Part shown: positions 56,149-64,000 of the stretch, piece after piece
Layout: the number at the start of each line of letters is the position of its first letter
Numbering within the stretch: position 1 is the first letter of the stretch
Origin: Pelagibacterium lentulum
GTDB lineage: Bacteria > Pseudomonadota > Alphaproteobacteria > Rhizobiales > Devosiaceae
DNA length: 64,000 nucleotides
Assembly: GCF_003992625.1 (NCBI RefSeq)
Contig: NZ_RZMW01000040.1
Location: 1 to 64,000, forward strand
Direction: 5' to 3'
Made by a program: the position numbers and the translations under genes
Notes under the pieces: generated by a model
What the model saw: only the letters and a program-made list of their open reading frames with translations
Databases searched by the model: none
What the model was told of the DNA's origin: nothing

Positions 56149-57030
56149 TTGAGCATTGCGCCGGAGACTGCAAATCGCGCTGGCATCGCCTGGTTATTGG
56201 CCGATATGGTGTTCATAACGGCGATGACAGCGCTGGTGAAGCTCGCTGGCGCCGACTATCCGGCGATCCAACTGGTCTTCATACGCTCGTTGATCGGACT
56301 AGCAGCCATAACACCGATGATCTGGCGTTACCGCGCCGAAGTACTCTCGACACGGCGCGCCGGGCGGCACAGCTTCCGTGTTTTCTGCAATTCGCTTGCA
56401 TTAACATGCAATTTCGCTGCACTTGCTGCGTTGCCCTTGGCGCTGGTCAATGCCATTGGCTTTTTGCGGCCGCTGGTGGTGATGATCCTTGCCGTATTGT
56501 TTTTGTCCGAGAAAGTCAGCGTCATGCGCTGGATCGGCGCAGGAATCGGCTTTGCCGGCGTGCTGATCATTGTCTCGCCGGGCGATATACCCTGGACCTG
56601 GGGGCTGGCAGCAGCATTTGGTTCGGTGATTTTTGGCTCGATGGCGGCCATTCAGACCCGAGCCCTCAAGGACGAAAATACAACCGTGATGATGGTGTTC
56701 TACACTGTCGGACTGTCCCTGTTGACCCTGTTGCCAGCCGTCCTTGCCTGGCAACCGGTCCAGATTGGTGACTGGCCACTGCTTTTCGGCATCGGGCTAC
56801 TGGCGCAACTAGGGCAATACTGTTTCTTGCGTGCCTATCAATCCACCCCCGCCAACATGTTGGCGCCGCTCGGCTATCTTTCGATCGTTCTGGCTACGGC
56901 GACCGGATTTTTTGTCTTTGACGAAATCCCCGGCTGGACAACCTATCTCGGCGTCATTGTGATATTTGCCGGGTTGCAGCTTTCCCGGCACTTCAAAAGC
57001 GCTCGCACGGGCAACGCCGATCAAGCATAA
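56149..57030 (+). CDS. DMT-superfamily (EamA) transporter
   Basis: The 293-residue protein has ten predicted helices in two EamA repeats. It begins with TTG 56149, 5 nt after the deacetylase stop, with no clear ribosome site, so coupling is likely. Exporters of this family handle amino acids, sugars or metabolites. In this operon, it may remove a product or by-product of the cluster. Confidence 0.85.
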   Translation: MSIAPETANRAGIAWLLADMVFITAMTALVKLAGADYPAIQLVFIRSLIGLAAITPMIWRYRAEVLSTRRAGRHSFRVFCNSLALTCNFAALAALPLALVNAIGFLRPLVVMILAVLFLSEKVSVMRWIGAGIGFAGVLIIVSPGDIPWTWGLAAAFGSVIFGSMAAIQTRALKDENTTVMMVFYTVGLSLLTLLPAVLAWQPVQIGDWPLLFGIGLLAQLGQYCFLRAYQSTPANMLAPLGYLSIVLATATGFFVFDEIPGWTTYLGVIVIFAGLQLSRHFKSARTGNADQA

Positions 57031-57171
57031 AAGCCGAAAGTTGAGGATTGCGCGCACCAGCAAGCCAAGGCAATTGGAAACCGTGAGCGGTTGGCAGCTT
57101 TTTGGAGCGAGCCGCGGAAAGCGCTGCCACGATCGGTTTATCTTGGACCATATCTCTCTCGCCAACTGAAA

Positions 57172-57198
57172 GGCTGGAGAGGAATTTCCCCTCCAGCC
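57172..57198 (+). terminator. Hairpin after the cluster II rightward operon
   Basis: GGCTGGAG (57172-57179) pairs with CTCCAGCC (57191-57198). It lies 141 nt after the DMT stop. No T run follows. The rest of 57031-57334 carries nothing I recognise. Confidence 0.45.
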
Positions 57199-57334
57199 AT
57201 CACCAAACCTAGCAGGAGTTGACGATCCAGAAATCCTGCCAATCCTATAGGCGGGCAAAATCGCTGTCCGCTGACGTTGCCCTAAGACCTAATCCAGTTT
57301 GAAATAGGCTCTGGCCCATCGAAACGAGCCAGAT

Positions 57335-57549
57335 ATGGAGCGCAACAGTTTACTGAGGAGCAGAAGGCGGGGATGCTGACTGCGGAGGTCCGTCGCAAGC
57401 ATCGCTTCAGCAGTGCCGGCCCTTATTAATACAAGGTGAAGTATGGCGGCTTGGACGTTTCTGATGCTCGGAGGTTGAAGATTCTGGGGGACAAGAACGC
57501 GAAACTCAAGAAGCTGCTGGCCGGACAGATGCCGGATAACCCCACCTGA
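57335..57549 (+). pseudogene. IS3-family orfA relic
   Basis: From ATG 57335 with one frame change near 57346, the translation gives FTEEQKAGMLTAEVRRKH, a stop (TAA at about 57427), then YKVKYGGLDVSDARRLKIL and KNAKLKKLLAGQMPDN before TGA 57549. This is the OrfA helix-turn-helix and leucine-zipper pattern of IS3 elements. It has an internal stop and a deletion of about nine residues. No orfB follows. Confidence 0.82.
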
Positions 57550-57588
57550 TCGACTAAGACTTCCCATTTTACGCGATCAAATCTGTGC

Positions 57589-57617
57589 CTTTGGGTGCTC
57601 GCAGGGAGCACCCAAAG
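57589..57617. terminator. Strong hairpin before the adhesin 3' end
   Basis: CTTTGGGTGCTC (57589-57600) pairs perfectly with GAGCACCCAAAG (57606-57617) around a 5-nt loop. It is 22 nt past the stop of the leftward adhesin gene and lacks a T run. Confidence 0.7.
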
Positions 57618-57638
57618 CCAGTCCTAGCCAGTTGTTTT

Positions 57639-59771
57639 TCAACACAAGGAACCTGATGGAGCGGGCTCGATCACATTGCCGTTGACCGAGAACGTATGGC
57701 CAGGATCCTGAGAGAAGCTACCCATCCAGGGGCCGACATTGTAGGTGCAATCGGCCGCCGCTCCCGAAACGCTGAGAGCACCATTCACGTTCGCGATATC
57801 GCCCATGGCCTGGAGACCATACCCACCGGTTTCCGACACACTTACATTGTCGAACTCAATGTCGGTCAAAAGAGTACCGTTTGAACCGCCCAACATGAAT
57901 ATTCCACGGCTCCAGGGAGCTGTTCCGGTTCTTTCCATTGTGACATTCCGGAAGGTGAGATTATCTGCAGGATTCAAGAAAAGGCCACCGAGCGTCGTAT
58001 CGCGTATAGAAACGTCGGCGACACTTATGTTGCCAGTCCGCGGTGCAGCGGAAATCGGAGCGTTGGCAATCATTACGCCGTTGATGCCACCGGCGATGTC
58101 AGCACGGGTCAAACTGGCATTGGTCGTGTTGAGAAACACGACCGAGTCCTTGGTTAGCGCCATCCCGGTATTGTCAATCCGGAGATCGGAAATTGCGACG
58201 TTGTCGGCCATGGACAACAAGAGTGCTTCTTCGCGGGTATTCTGAATATCAATGTTGCGTAATTCTATCCGCTCGGCCCTTGACTGCATGGCGGCAGAGT
58301 GTTCGGACAACTTGGCCGCAACAAAGACGCCATAGGTGCTATTGTCGACCGAGAAGCCATCGACCACAAGATCTGTTACGCCTCGGGTATAGAGCCCTGC
58401 GTGAAATGCCTTATCGGGATTGGAATAAGCAAATCCACAACCACTTGCGCATTGTACCAAGTCCGATACCGAGACATTCGCAATACTTGCTCCCGTCACC
58501 TCTTCCAGGTGGATCCCGTGTCCCGCTGCGCCGGAAATAACAACATCATCAACCGAGATGCCGGAAACACCATGCGCAGAAATTGCAGTATCCCCACCTT
58601 CAATGTAGGTGGCAATGATTTGGGCATAGTCCGCCATGCGGAATACGTCATTTGCCGCATTGGACGCCACGACATTGGTAACAGACCGAGAATTGACAAG
58701 CTCCAGTATCGTTCCGGTTTCTTCGGCACGCAGTTCTAGTCTTCCTCCACCGCCGAGCCAGATCTGGCCATTAGCCAGCTCAATAGCGTTATCAACAATC
58801 AGTTCACCCGATGCCAATAGAATGGCGTTCTGGCCAGACAAATGCAGAACTTCATTGATCGCAGCAATATCCCCGGTTGTCTCGTCGATGGTTTCCAATA
58901 CCCCAGCGACACGCCCGTCTGAGGTTAAAGCCCTTTGAACGTGGCCATAAGCGCCTGCTTGCACGCGAACAACGGGATTATATTCGACCCTGGAATACAG
59001 CGGATCCGTCGCTGAGGCATCAACGCCAAAACTCATGCTAATCCGGCCATAGATGGAAGTATTGGTGCCGTTGTAGCGGTCGTGGGTAAAGTCGGTTCCC
59101 AGTGTGAGCTCTGCTCCCGGCAGATGATCGTTGAGATCGGAAACTCGGAGTTCGGCGCCACCACTTACGCCATAAACAGGCTGGATATCCTCGGCGAATT
59201 GAGCGTACGCACCTGCAAAAAGTTTCAAGCTCATGTCCTCGCTCCGATTTAACGGCAAGGTTACACCCGCCCCAACATCAAAAGCCGTCATGGCTTGCTC
59301 ATACCCCTGCCTGATGCCGATCTGTCCGGTTTCTACCGTCAATGCACTATATTCATCAGCACGATGGCGAGATTGCCCAATCGGAAGATAAGCGTTGCTG
59401 CGGAACTCAAGCATGCCATTGAATGCTTCAACACCCAAAATGGCCTGCTGATATCTATGCCCATTCCCTGAGCCCGTCACGCCCAGATGTGCATGGCCGC
59501 CCAAAACCCAGGAATCACTTACTTGATGCCGAACACCAAACCCAATCGTGCCATAGGTGGTGCTTGAGGGAAGGATGCCGCCGCGAAACTGACCATAGGC
59601 GACCGTCCCGTCGACGTCGATAAATGGGATGAACGCACCGATGTTTCCGAAAACCGCATCGTTATGCCGGCCAAGCGCAAGCTCGGATATCACGGCTTGC
59701 CCATAGGCAACTGACGGGGGCAAGACACTAAGTGCCAATGCGGCATAGGTGCAGTAGAATATTCTGGTCAT
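57639..59771 (-). CDS. Inverse-autotransporter-like adhesin with beta-helix passenger
   Basis: The 710-residue protein has a signal peptide (about 1-25, cut after VAYG). An N-terminal beta-barrel follows (about 26-250), with GVEAFNGMLEFRSNAYLP and TFDVGAGV-like strands that resemble the intimin/invasin (type Ve) barrel. A C-terminal right-handed beta-helix (about 310-690) is built from repeated strands, such as ISVDDVVISGAAGHGIHLEEV, and resembles parallel beta-helix repeats. There is no C-terminal autotransporter barrel. This is a barrel-first adhesin, which is unusual for the group. Confidence 0.72.
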   Translation of the reverse strand: MTRIFYCTYAALALSVLPPSVAYGQAVISELALGRHNDAVFGNIGAFIPFIDVDGTVAYGQFRGGILPSSTTYGTIGFGVRHQVSDSWVLGGHAHLGVTGSGNGHRYQQAILGVEAFNGMLEFRSNAYLPIGQSRHRADEYSALTVETGQIGIRQGYEQAMTAFDVGAGVTLPLNRSEDMSLKLFAGAYAQFAEDIQPVYGVSGGAELRVSDLNDHLPGAELTLGTDFTHDRYNGTNTSIYGRISMSFGVDASATDPLYSRVEYNPVVRVQAGAYGHVQRALTSDGRVAGVLETIDETTGDIAAINEVLHLSGQNAILLASGELIVDNAIELANGQIWLGGGGRLELRAEETGTILELVNSRSVTNVVASNAANDVFRMADYAQIIATYIEGGDTAISAHGVSGISVDDVVISGAAGHGIHLEEVTGASIANVSVSDLVQCASGCGFAYSNPDKAFHAGLYTRGVTDLVVDGFSVDNSTYGVFVAAKLSEHSAAMQSRAERIELRNIDIQNTREEALLLSMADNVAISDLRIDNTGMALTKDSVVFLNTTNASLTRADIAGGINGVMIANAPISAAPRTGNISVADVSIRDTTLGGLFLNPADNLTFRNVTMERTGTAPWSRGIFMLGGSNGTLLTDIEFDNVSVSETGGYGLQAMGDIANVNGALSVSGAAADCTYNVGPWMGSFSQDPGHTFSVNGNVIEPAPSGSLC

Positions 59772-60109
59772 CGATGATGGTCCTAAAGGTCAAAAGAATC
59801 GTGTGAGGACCTGTGAAACTATTATTATGACTAAAAAACTCAACTTTAATGACTTGCGGCAAATTGACTTTGAGGTTGAACGCCATCCAGCCATCACCAA
59901 GGGCTCGAACCAATAGGGTTGCGAACCGGCGCAGACGTTCGGTACTTTGCGAGAATTGGTTAACGTATTGATTTCATATGAAATTGCAGGTGAAGCAGGG
60001 GCTCATATTCGCACCGGCTCCAAATGCCGCTGGATAAAAGTTCGAGGGCAACCTCAGCACGATCATCTGAAAGCCCTTCGGCGCTGTCGGTGCGGTGCCC
60101 CGGATAAGC
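59772..60109. other. Adhesin upstream region, no gene seen
   Basis: The first 150 bp are A+T-rich and should hold the leftward adhesin promoter; a CATAAT-like -10 is visible on the minus strand near 59825 but no clear -35. The remainder to the autotransporter stump has no supported frame. A possible remnant of mobile DNA is suspected but not identified. Confidence 0.4.
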
Positions 60110-60480
60110 TCAAAACCGGATAGCGAGATTGGCCTTGAAGCCGTGGTCCTGGGCATCGGCTGCGATCTGGCCGTGATAGGAGAGACCAAAGACAGCGGTT
60201 TCGGAAAGCTCGAGATCGAACCCGGCCTCAAGCACCAGCGTCTCGCGCGCAACCTGACTGCCCGTCACGGTGAAGGCATCACCAGCCGAAAAGCCATGGG
60301 TGGCTGTCGGCGCGGTATCGCCGATCCCATGCCGCCAGCCGATGGTCCCCGACAGCGTGGCAGGCATGGCGCCGAGCGTCAGGTTGTGTTCGGCGCGCAG
60401 GCCGATTGTGGTGAACGTCGTGTCGGTGGTCTGGCTGGCACTCGAAAGTGCCGCCGCGACGAACGACCTCAAACCGAAAA
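60110..60480 (-). pseudogene. 3' stump of a classical autotransporter
   Basis: The frame encodes the last 120 or so residues of a type Va autotransporter barrel: TTFTTIGLRAEHNLTLG, SGTIGWRHGIGD, VLEAGFDLELSETAVFGLSYHG, ending FKANLAIRF with the terminal Phe typical of outer-membrane proteins. No signal peptide or passenger precedes it, and the frame runs straight into the VOC gene region, so the rest has been lost. Confidence 0.78.
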
Positions 60481-60506
60481 AGTAGCATCCACTTTTTCTG
60501 AAACGC

Positions 60507-60860
60507 TTAGCCGTCTGTGTGGGACAGGATGTTGACGAGCTTGCCAAAGGGATCGCGGACGAAAAATCGCCGCACGCCCCAAGGCTCATCGGTAGGGCCA
60601 TAGGTGATCGGTATCGACATGGCCCTGGCCTTTTCGAGCACTGCATCGACATCGTCGACTTCGATGGAAAGATCGGGCACCGGGCTATCCGAGCCGCCCT
60701 GGGTCATGACGCTCATCTGAACGGTCATACCCTCACTGGACCCATAAGTTCTGATCCAGCCCATATCCATTTTTATGTCGAGCCCGAGAAGCTCGCCATA
60801 AAAGGCATGTGCAGCATCTGGATCACCAGCGATGTTTGCGACAATACGTTTGACCGTCAT
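60507..60860 (-). CDS. VOC-family (glyoxalase-like) protein
   Basis: The 117-residue protein contains two beta-alpha-beta-beta-beta modules: MTVKRIVANIAGDPDAAHAFYGELLGL and a C-terminal VRRFFVRDPFGKLVNILSH. The metal and substrate are not recognisable. It is joined to trhO by an ATGA overlap and is probably co-transcribed. Confidence 0.88.
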   Translation of the reverse strand: MTVKRIVANIAGDPDAAHAFYGELLGLDIKMDMGWIRTYGSSEGMTVQMSVMTQGGSDSPVPDLSIEVDDVDAVLEKARAMSIPITYGPTDEPWGVRRFFVRDPFGKLVNILSHTDG

Positions 60861-61888
60861 GACAAAGTTTCCGTCTTGGCGTTGCGTTTCCGATCGGCCT
60901 CACGACGTGCCTTGTTGGCCTCCCGGCGCTGACGGGCAATCTCGGATGCCTCCTGGCCGATATGGATTTCCCCGCGCGCCTTGGCCAGTTCGATCTGGCG
61001 CTGGCGCTCGGCGGCGGCTTCGCGCTTGGCCGTATCGCGCTCGGATGCGCAATGGTGGCATTGGACGCCTTCGATAAATTCACTACGCTCGCGATCAGCG
61101 GGCGTTAGCGGTTGGCGACAGGCCCGGCAGAGGGTTGCCGAACCGATCCTGAGCCCATGGCCCACCGCGACGCGCTCGTCGAAAACAAAGCATTCCCCAT
61201 CCCAACTGCTTTGCTCCTCGGGCACTTTCTCAAGGTAGTTGAGAATGCCGCCTTTCAGGTGAAACACCTCCTCAAAGCCCTGCGAGAGCATATAGGAAGA
61301 TGCTTTTTCACAGCGGATGCCGCCGGTACAGAACATGGCGACCTTTTTGTGCTTTTGCGGGTCCAGATTTGCCGCCACGTAATCCTTGAACTCGGTAAAG
61401 GTTTGCGTCTTCGGATCGACAGCGTTTTCAAAGGTGCCTAGCGCCACTTCGTAATCGTTGCGCGTATCGATGACGACAATATCGTCTTGGGCAATCAGGG
61501 CGTTCCAATCCTCGGGGTCGACATAGGCGCCGACCTGCTTGCCGGGGTTCGCCTCGGGCGCACGCAGCGTCACGATTTCAGCCTTGAGCCGCACCTTCAT
61601 CCGATGGAACGGCATATGCGGGGCCGAGGAATACTTGACTTCGCCGTCCCGGAAACGACCGCCGAAAAGATTGCCGTCTTCCAGCCATCCAATAAGCTGA
61701 TCGATGGCCTCTGGCGTGCCGGCCACCGTGCCATTGATTCCTTCGGGCGCGAGCAGAAGCGTGCCGCGAATGCCCCGTTCGCAACAGAAGCTGGCGATCG
61801 GCTCTTTCAGGCTCTCGAAATCTGGCTGATCGACGAACTTATAGAGTGCGACGACCTTGATCGGATGGCTGGGGTCAAGCTGGGACAT
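60857..61888 (-). CDS. trhO: tRNA uridine(34) hydroxylase, rhodanese family (TrhO/YceA)
   Basis: The 343-residue protein has an N-terminal UPF0176 domain (VVALYKFVDQPDFESLK) and a rhodanese domain with the catalytic Cys in MFCTGGIRCEKASSYML (C187). A C-terminal cysteine pair set (LCRACRQP, CHHCASERD) follows. TrhO hydroxylates U34 of tRNA to 5-hydroxyuridine. The start ATG 61888 was preferred over an open frame running 39 codons upstream. Confidence 0.92.
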   Translation of the reverse strand: MSQLDPSHPIKVVALYKFVDQPDFESLKEPIASFCCERGIRGTLLLAPEGINGTVAGTPEAIDQLIGWLEDGNLFGGRFRDGEVKYSSAPHMPFHRMKVRLKAEIVTLRAPEANPGKQVGAYVDPEDWNALIAQDDIVVIDTRNDYEVALGTFENAVDPKTQTFTEFKDYVAANLDPQKHKKVAMFCTGGIRCEKASSYMLSQGFEEVFHLKGGILNYLEKVPEEQSSWDGECFVFDERVAVGHGLRIGSATLCRACRQPLTPADRERSEFIEGVQCHHCASERDTAKREAAAERQRQIELAKARGEIHIGQEASEIARQRREANKARREADRKRNAKTETLS

Positions 61889-62061
61889 GGTTTGCTTTCG
61901 GGCCGCAAATTCTCGACAGGCAGCCGCTTTACCATTTTCACGCCCATCGGGGCAAGCGAGCCGCTTGCGGCCAAGGGATGCACTCTGGTAGAACTTCCAT
62001 ACCACTTATGCAAAGGCTGCCGTCCGTCTTGCGCAGCCTCTATATCAGGAGGAATCGAGAC

Positions 62062-63099
62062 ATGACCTATCGTGCTGACCCGGCGCGCTATGACGCTATG
62101 GAATATCGCCGCTCGGGCCGTTCGGGGCTGAAACTGCCAGCCATCTCCTTGGGGCTGTGGCAGAATTTCGGCGGCAACCGCGATTATCCCTCGGCCTTTG
62201 AGATTTTAGGCTACGCGTTCGATCAGGGCATCACCCATTTCGATCTTGCCAATAATTACGGCCCGCCGCCGGGCTCATCGGAGGAATTGTTCGGGCAGGT
62301 TCTGGCCCGCGATTTTCATCCCTATCGCGACGAGATGATCGTTTCTACCAAGGCCGGCTACCTCATGTGGCCTGGACCCTATGGCGAATTCGGTTCGCGC
62401 AAGTATGTGCTGGCGAGCCTCGATCAATCGCTCAAGCGCATGGGGCTCGATTACGTCGATATCTTTTATTCGCACCGCTTTGACCCTGAAACGCCGCTGG
62501 AAGAAACGATGGGCGCGCTGGCCCATGCGGTTCATTCGGGCAAGGCGCTTTATGTGGGCATTTCGAGCTATCCTGAAGCGGAGACGCGGCGCGCGCATGC
62601 CATCCTCAAAGACATGGGCGTGCCCCTGACCATCCATCAACCCTCCTATTCGATGCTCAATCGCTGGATTGAAGACGACAAAACCATCGACGCCTGTGGC
62701 GAGTTGGGCGTTGGCATCATCGCCTTCTCCCCGCTCGCGCAGGGCGTGCTCTCGGGCAAATACAATCAGGGTAAAAAGGAAGGCACGCGCGCGGACAATC
62801 CCAAGGGCTCGCTCCGCCAGAGCCATATCGAACCCAATGTGCTCGATGCAGTGCAAAAGCTCGGCCCCATTGCAGAAAATCGCGGGCAATCGATGGTGCA
62901 ACTGGCGCTTGCCTGGGCCTTGCGACGCAAGGAAATGACCTCGGCACTGATCGGGGTGCGTACGCTCGATCAGCTCAAGGACAATCTGGGAACCCTTAAA
63001 AACCTTGCCTTTTCCGACGAGGAACTCACGGCAATCGATGAGGCGACCAAGGGCGGTTTGATGGACCTGGCTCCCCGCCCGTCGGGCTGGCTGCGGTAA
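62062..63099 (+). CDS. Aldo-keto reductase (YghZ/GPR type)
   Basis: The 345-residue enzyme has catalytic residues visible as DLANNYGPPPG (Asp, Tyr), STKAGY (Lys) and FYSHR (His). Closest in pattern to L-glyceraldehyde-3-phosphate reductase/YghZ. AGGAGG lies 9 nt before ATG 62062. It is divergent from trhO and probably detoxifies aldehydes with NADPH. Confidence 0.92.
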   Translation: MTYRADPARYDAMEYRRSGRSGLKLPAISLGLWQNFGGNRDYPSAFEILGYAFDQGITHFDLANNYGPPPGSSEELFGQVLARDFHPYRDEMIVSTKAGYLMWPGPYGEFGSRKYVLASLDQSLKRMGLDYVDIFYSHRFDPETPLEETMGALAHAVHSGKALYVGISSYPEAETRRAHAILKDMGVPLTIHQPSYSMLNRWIEDDKTIDACGELGVGIIAFSPLAQGVLSGKYNQGKKEGTRADNPKGSLRQSHIEPNVLDAVQKLGPIAENRGQSMVQLALAWALRRKEMTSALIGVRTLDQLKDNLGTLKNLAFSDEELTAIDEATKGGLMDLAPRPSGWLR

Positions 63100-63111
63100 C
63101 AAAAGCAACAA

Positions 63112-63138
63112 AAAAGGCGGGAGTATTTCCCGCCTTTT
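63112..63138. terminator. Bidirectional intrinsic terminator
   Basis: AAAAGGCGGGA (63112-63122) pairs perfectly with TCCCGCCTTTT (63128-63138). A and T runs flank both sides. It ends the aldo-keto reductase gene and also the leftward pheT gene. Confidence 0.95.
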
Positions 63139-63160
63139 GCATTTCCGATTGTCGGTTCGA

Positions 63161-64000
63161 TCAGCCGCGCAGCGTGCCCCCGGTTGCCTTTTCCACCGCC
63201 GCGACGATCTTTGACGACACCGCCTCGATGTCCTCATCGGTCAGGGTCTTGTCGCGCGGCTGCAGAGTCACTTCAATTGCCACCGACTTCTTGCCTTCGC
63301 CCACATGAGCGCCTTCAAAAACGTCAAAGACCGTCACATCGGCAACAAGCGCCTTGTCGGCAGCGCGTGCGGCCTTGAGAAGGTTGGCCGCTTCCACATT
63401 CTTGTCCATCACGAAGGCGAAATCGCGATGTACCGCCATCAGCGAGGAAATATCGAGCGCAGGCTTGGCGCGGGTTGCTTTCCTGCGCGGCTCGGGGATC
63501 GCATCGAGATCGATCACGAAGGCCGCAACCGGACCGTCGAGATCGAAATCGACGACTAAGGCCGGATGGAGTTCACCGAACCAGCCGAGGATGACCTTGG
63601 GGCCAAGCTGCACGCGGCCGCCGCGGCCTGGATGGCTCCAGTCCGCCGGTTCGGCAACCACCTGCACCTTATCGATATCGACCCCAAACGCATCGAGTGC
63701 GGCGCCGAGATCGGCCTTGGCGTCATAAACACCGACCTTTTCGCCCTTGCCCTGCCAATGCCGCCCGGCGCCACCGATGCCTGCCGTACCGGTACGGATA
63801 CCGGTCGCGTGGTTGCGCTGGCCATCGGGGGCATCGGAAACGAAAACCTGCCCGACTTCAAACAGCGCCACATCGGATAGCCCACGATTCTGGTTGCGCG
63901 TTGCCGCCGCCAGCAGCCCCGGCAAAAGCGAGGGCCGCATGTCGGTCATGTCTGAAGCGATGGCATTGGCGAGCTTGAGTTCTGCCTGCCCGCCGCCGAA
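63161..64000 (-). CDS. pheT: Phenylalanine-tRNA ligase beta subunit (3' part, runs off window)
   Basis: The frame is open to the window edge and gives the last 280 residues of PheT: LANAIASDMTDMRPSLLPGLL and the C-terminal ferredoxin-fold anticodon-binding domain (about last 95 residues; LMAVHRDFAFVMDKNV to the end GGTLRG). It aminoacylates tRNA-Phe with PheS. The start lies beyond 64000. Confidence 0.95.
   Translation of the reverse strand, partial: FGGGQAELKLANAIASDMTDMRPSLLPGLLAAATRNQNRGLSDVALFEVGQVFVSDAPDGQRNHATGIRTGTAGIGGAGRHWQGKGEKVGVYDAKADLGAALDAFGVDIDKVQVVAEPADWSHPGRGGRVQLGPKVILGWFGELHPALVVDFDLDGPVAAFVIDLDAIPEPRRKATRAKPALDISSLMAVHRDFAFVMDKNVEAANLLKAARAADKALVADVTVFDVFEGAHVGEGKKSVAIEVTLQPRDKTLTDEDIEAVSSKIVAAVEKATGGTLRG

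Noticed and set aside
1-64000. tRNA, rRNA, CRISPR array or prophage
   Set aside because: No cloverleaf, ribosomal RNA stretch, regular spaced repeat or phage structural gene was seen on reading; a covariance search was not possible.

Overview
This 64 kb window looks like chromosome from a high-G+C alphaproteobacterium, most likely Hyphomicrobiales and possibly Devosiaceae (Devosia/Pelagibacterium-like). The grounds are the style of the housekeeping proteins (PolA, LepA, PheT, GlcDEF), the very high density of ABC uptake operons, and intergenic palindromic repeats of a kind common in that order. The genus is an inference from general resemblance, not a computed placement. I saw no rRNA, tRNA or CRISPR array.

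Layout. 0-2.3 kb: an island that looks A+T-richer by eye, carrying an anti-phage dCTP deaminase (AvcD/DCD type) whose stop codon overlaps the stop of polA. 2.3-8.6 kb: polA, a degenerate receiver-domain protein, and an amino-acid ABC operon, followed by a multi-hairpin intergenic repeat. 8.8-22.2 kb: a sugar-catabolic cluster on both strands, with four Gfo/Idh/MocA oxidoreductases, a TIM-barrel isomerase/epimerase, an enolase-superfamily protein, a DUF993 aldolase-like protein and a complete CUT1 sugar ABC transporter. A TetR repressor gene sits at its centre, and two related 16-bp palindromes lie on the two divergent promoters. 22.3-30.9 kb: an ArsR-type regulator, a GH51 arabinofuranosidase and a five-gene Opp/Dpp-type transporter, which I read as arabino-oligosaccharide uptake and hydrolysis.

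31-39 kb: the glycolate oxidase operon glcDEF, two small enzymes, lepA, a CHAD protein and an unannotated 49-codon gene. 39-45.3 kb: two LysR regulators, an alpha/beta hydrolase, a DUF2306 membrane protein divergent from a membrane LytTR regulator, a GNAT acetyltransferase, a CDF metal exporter, and an IS5-type remnant next to a perfect 41-bp palindrome. 45.5-57 kb: a second sugar-type ABC cluster with an unusual enzyme set: a PfkB kinase, an argininosuccinate-lyase-like enzyme that is not in an arginine context, a ROK regulator, a 792-residue PIG-L deacetylase fusion and a DMT exporter. 57-60.5 kb: a decaying region with an IS3 orfA relic, an intact inverse-autotransporter-like adhesin and the 3' stump of a classical autotransporter. 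60.5-64 kb: VOC protein, trhO, an aldo-keto reductase and the 3' end of pheT.

The two clusters most likely to encode undescribed biochemistry are 8.8-22.2 kb (a candidate non-phosphorylative sugar pathway under TetR control) and 45.5-57 kb (PIG-L deacetylase plus ArgH-like lyase plus PfkB kinase for an unidentified, probably N-substituted, sugar). The regulatory DNA around both is readable from the sequence.
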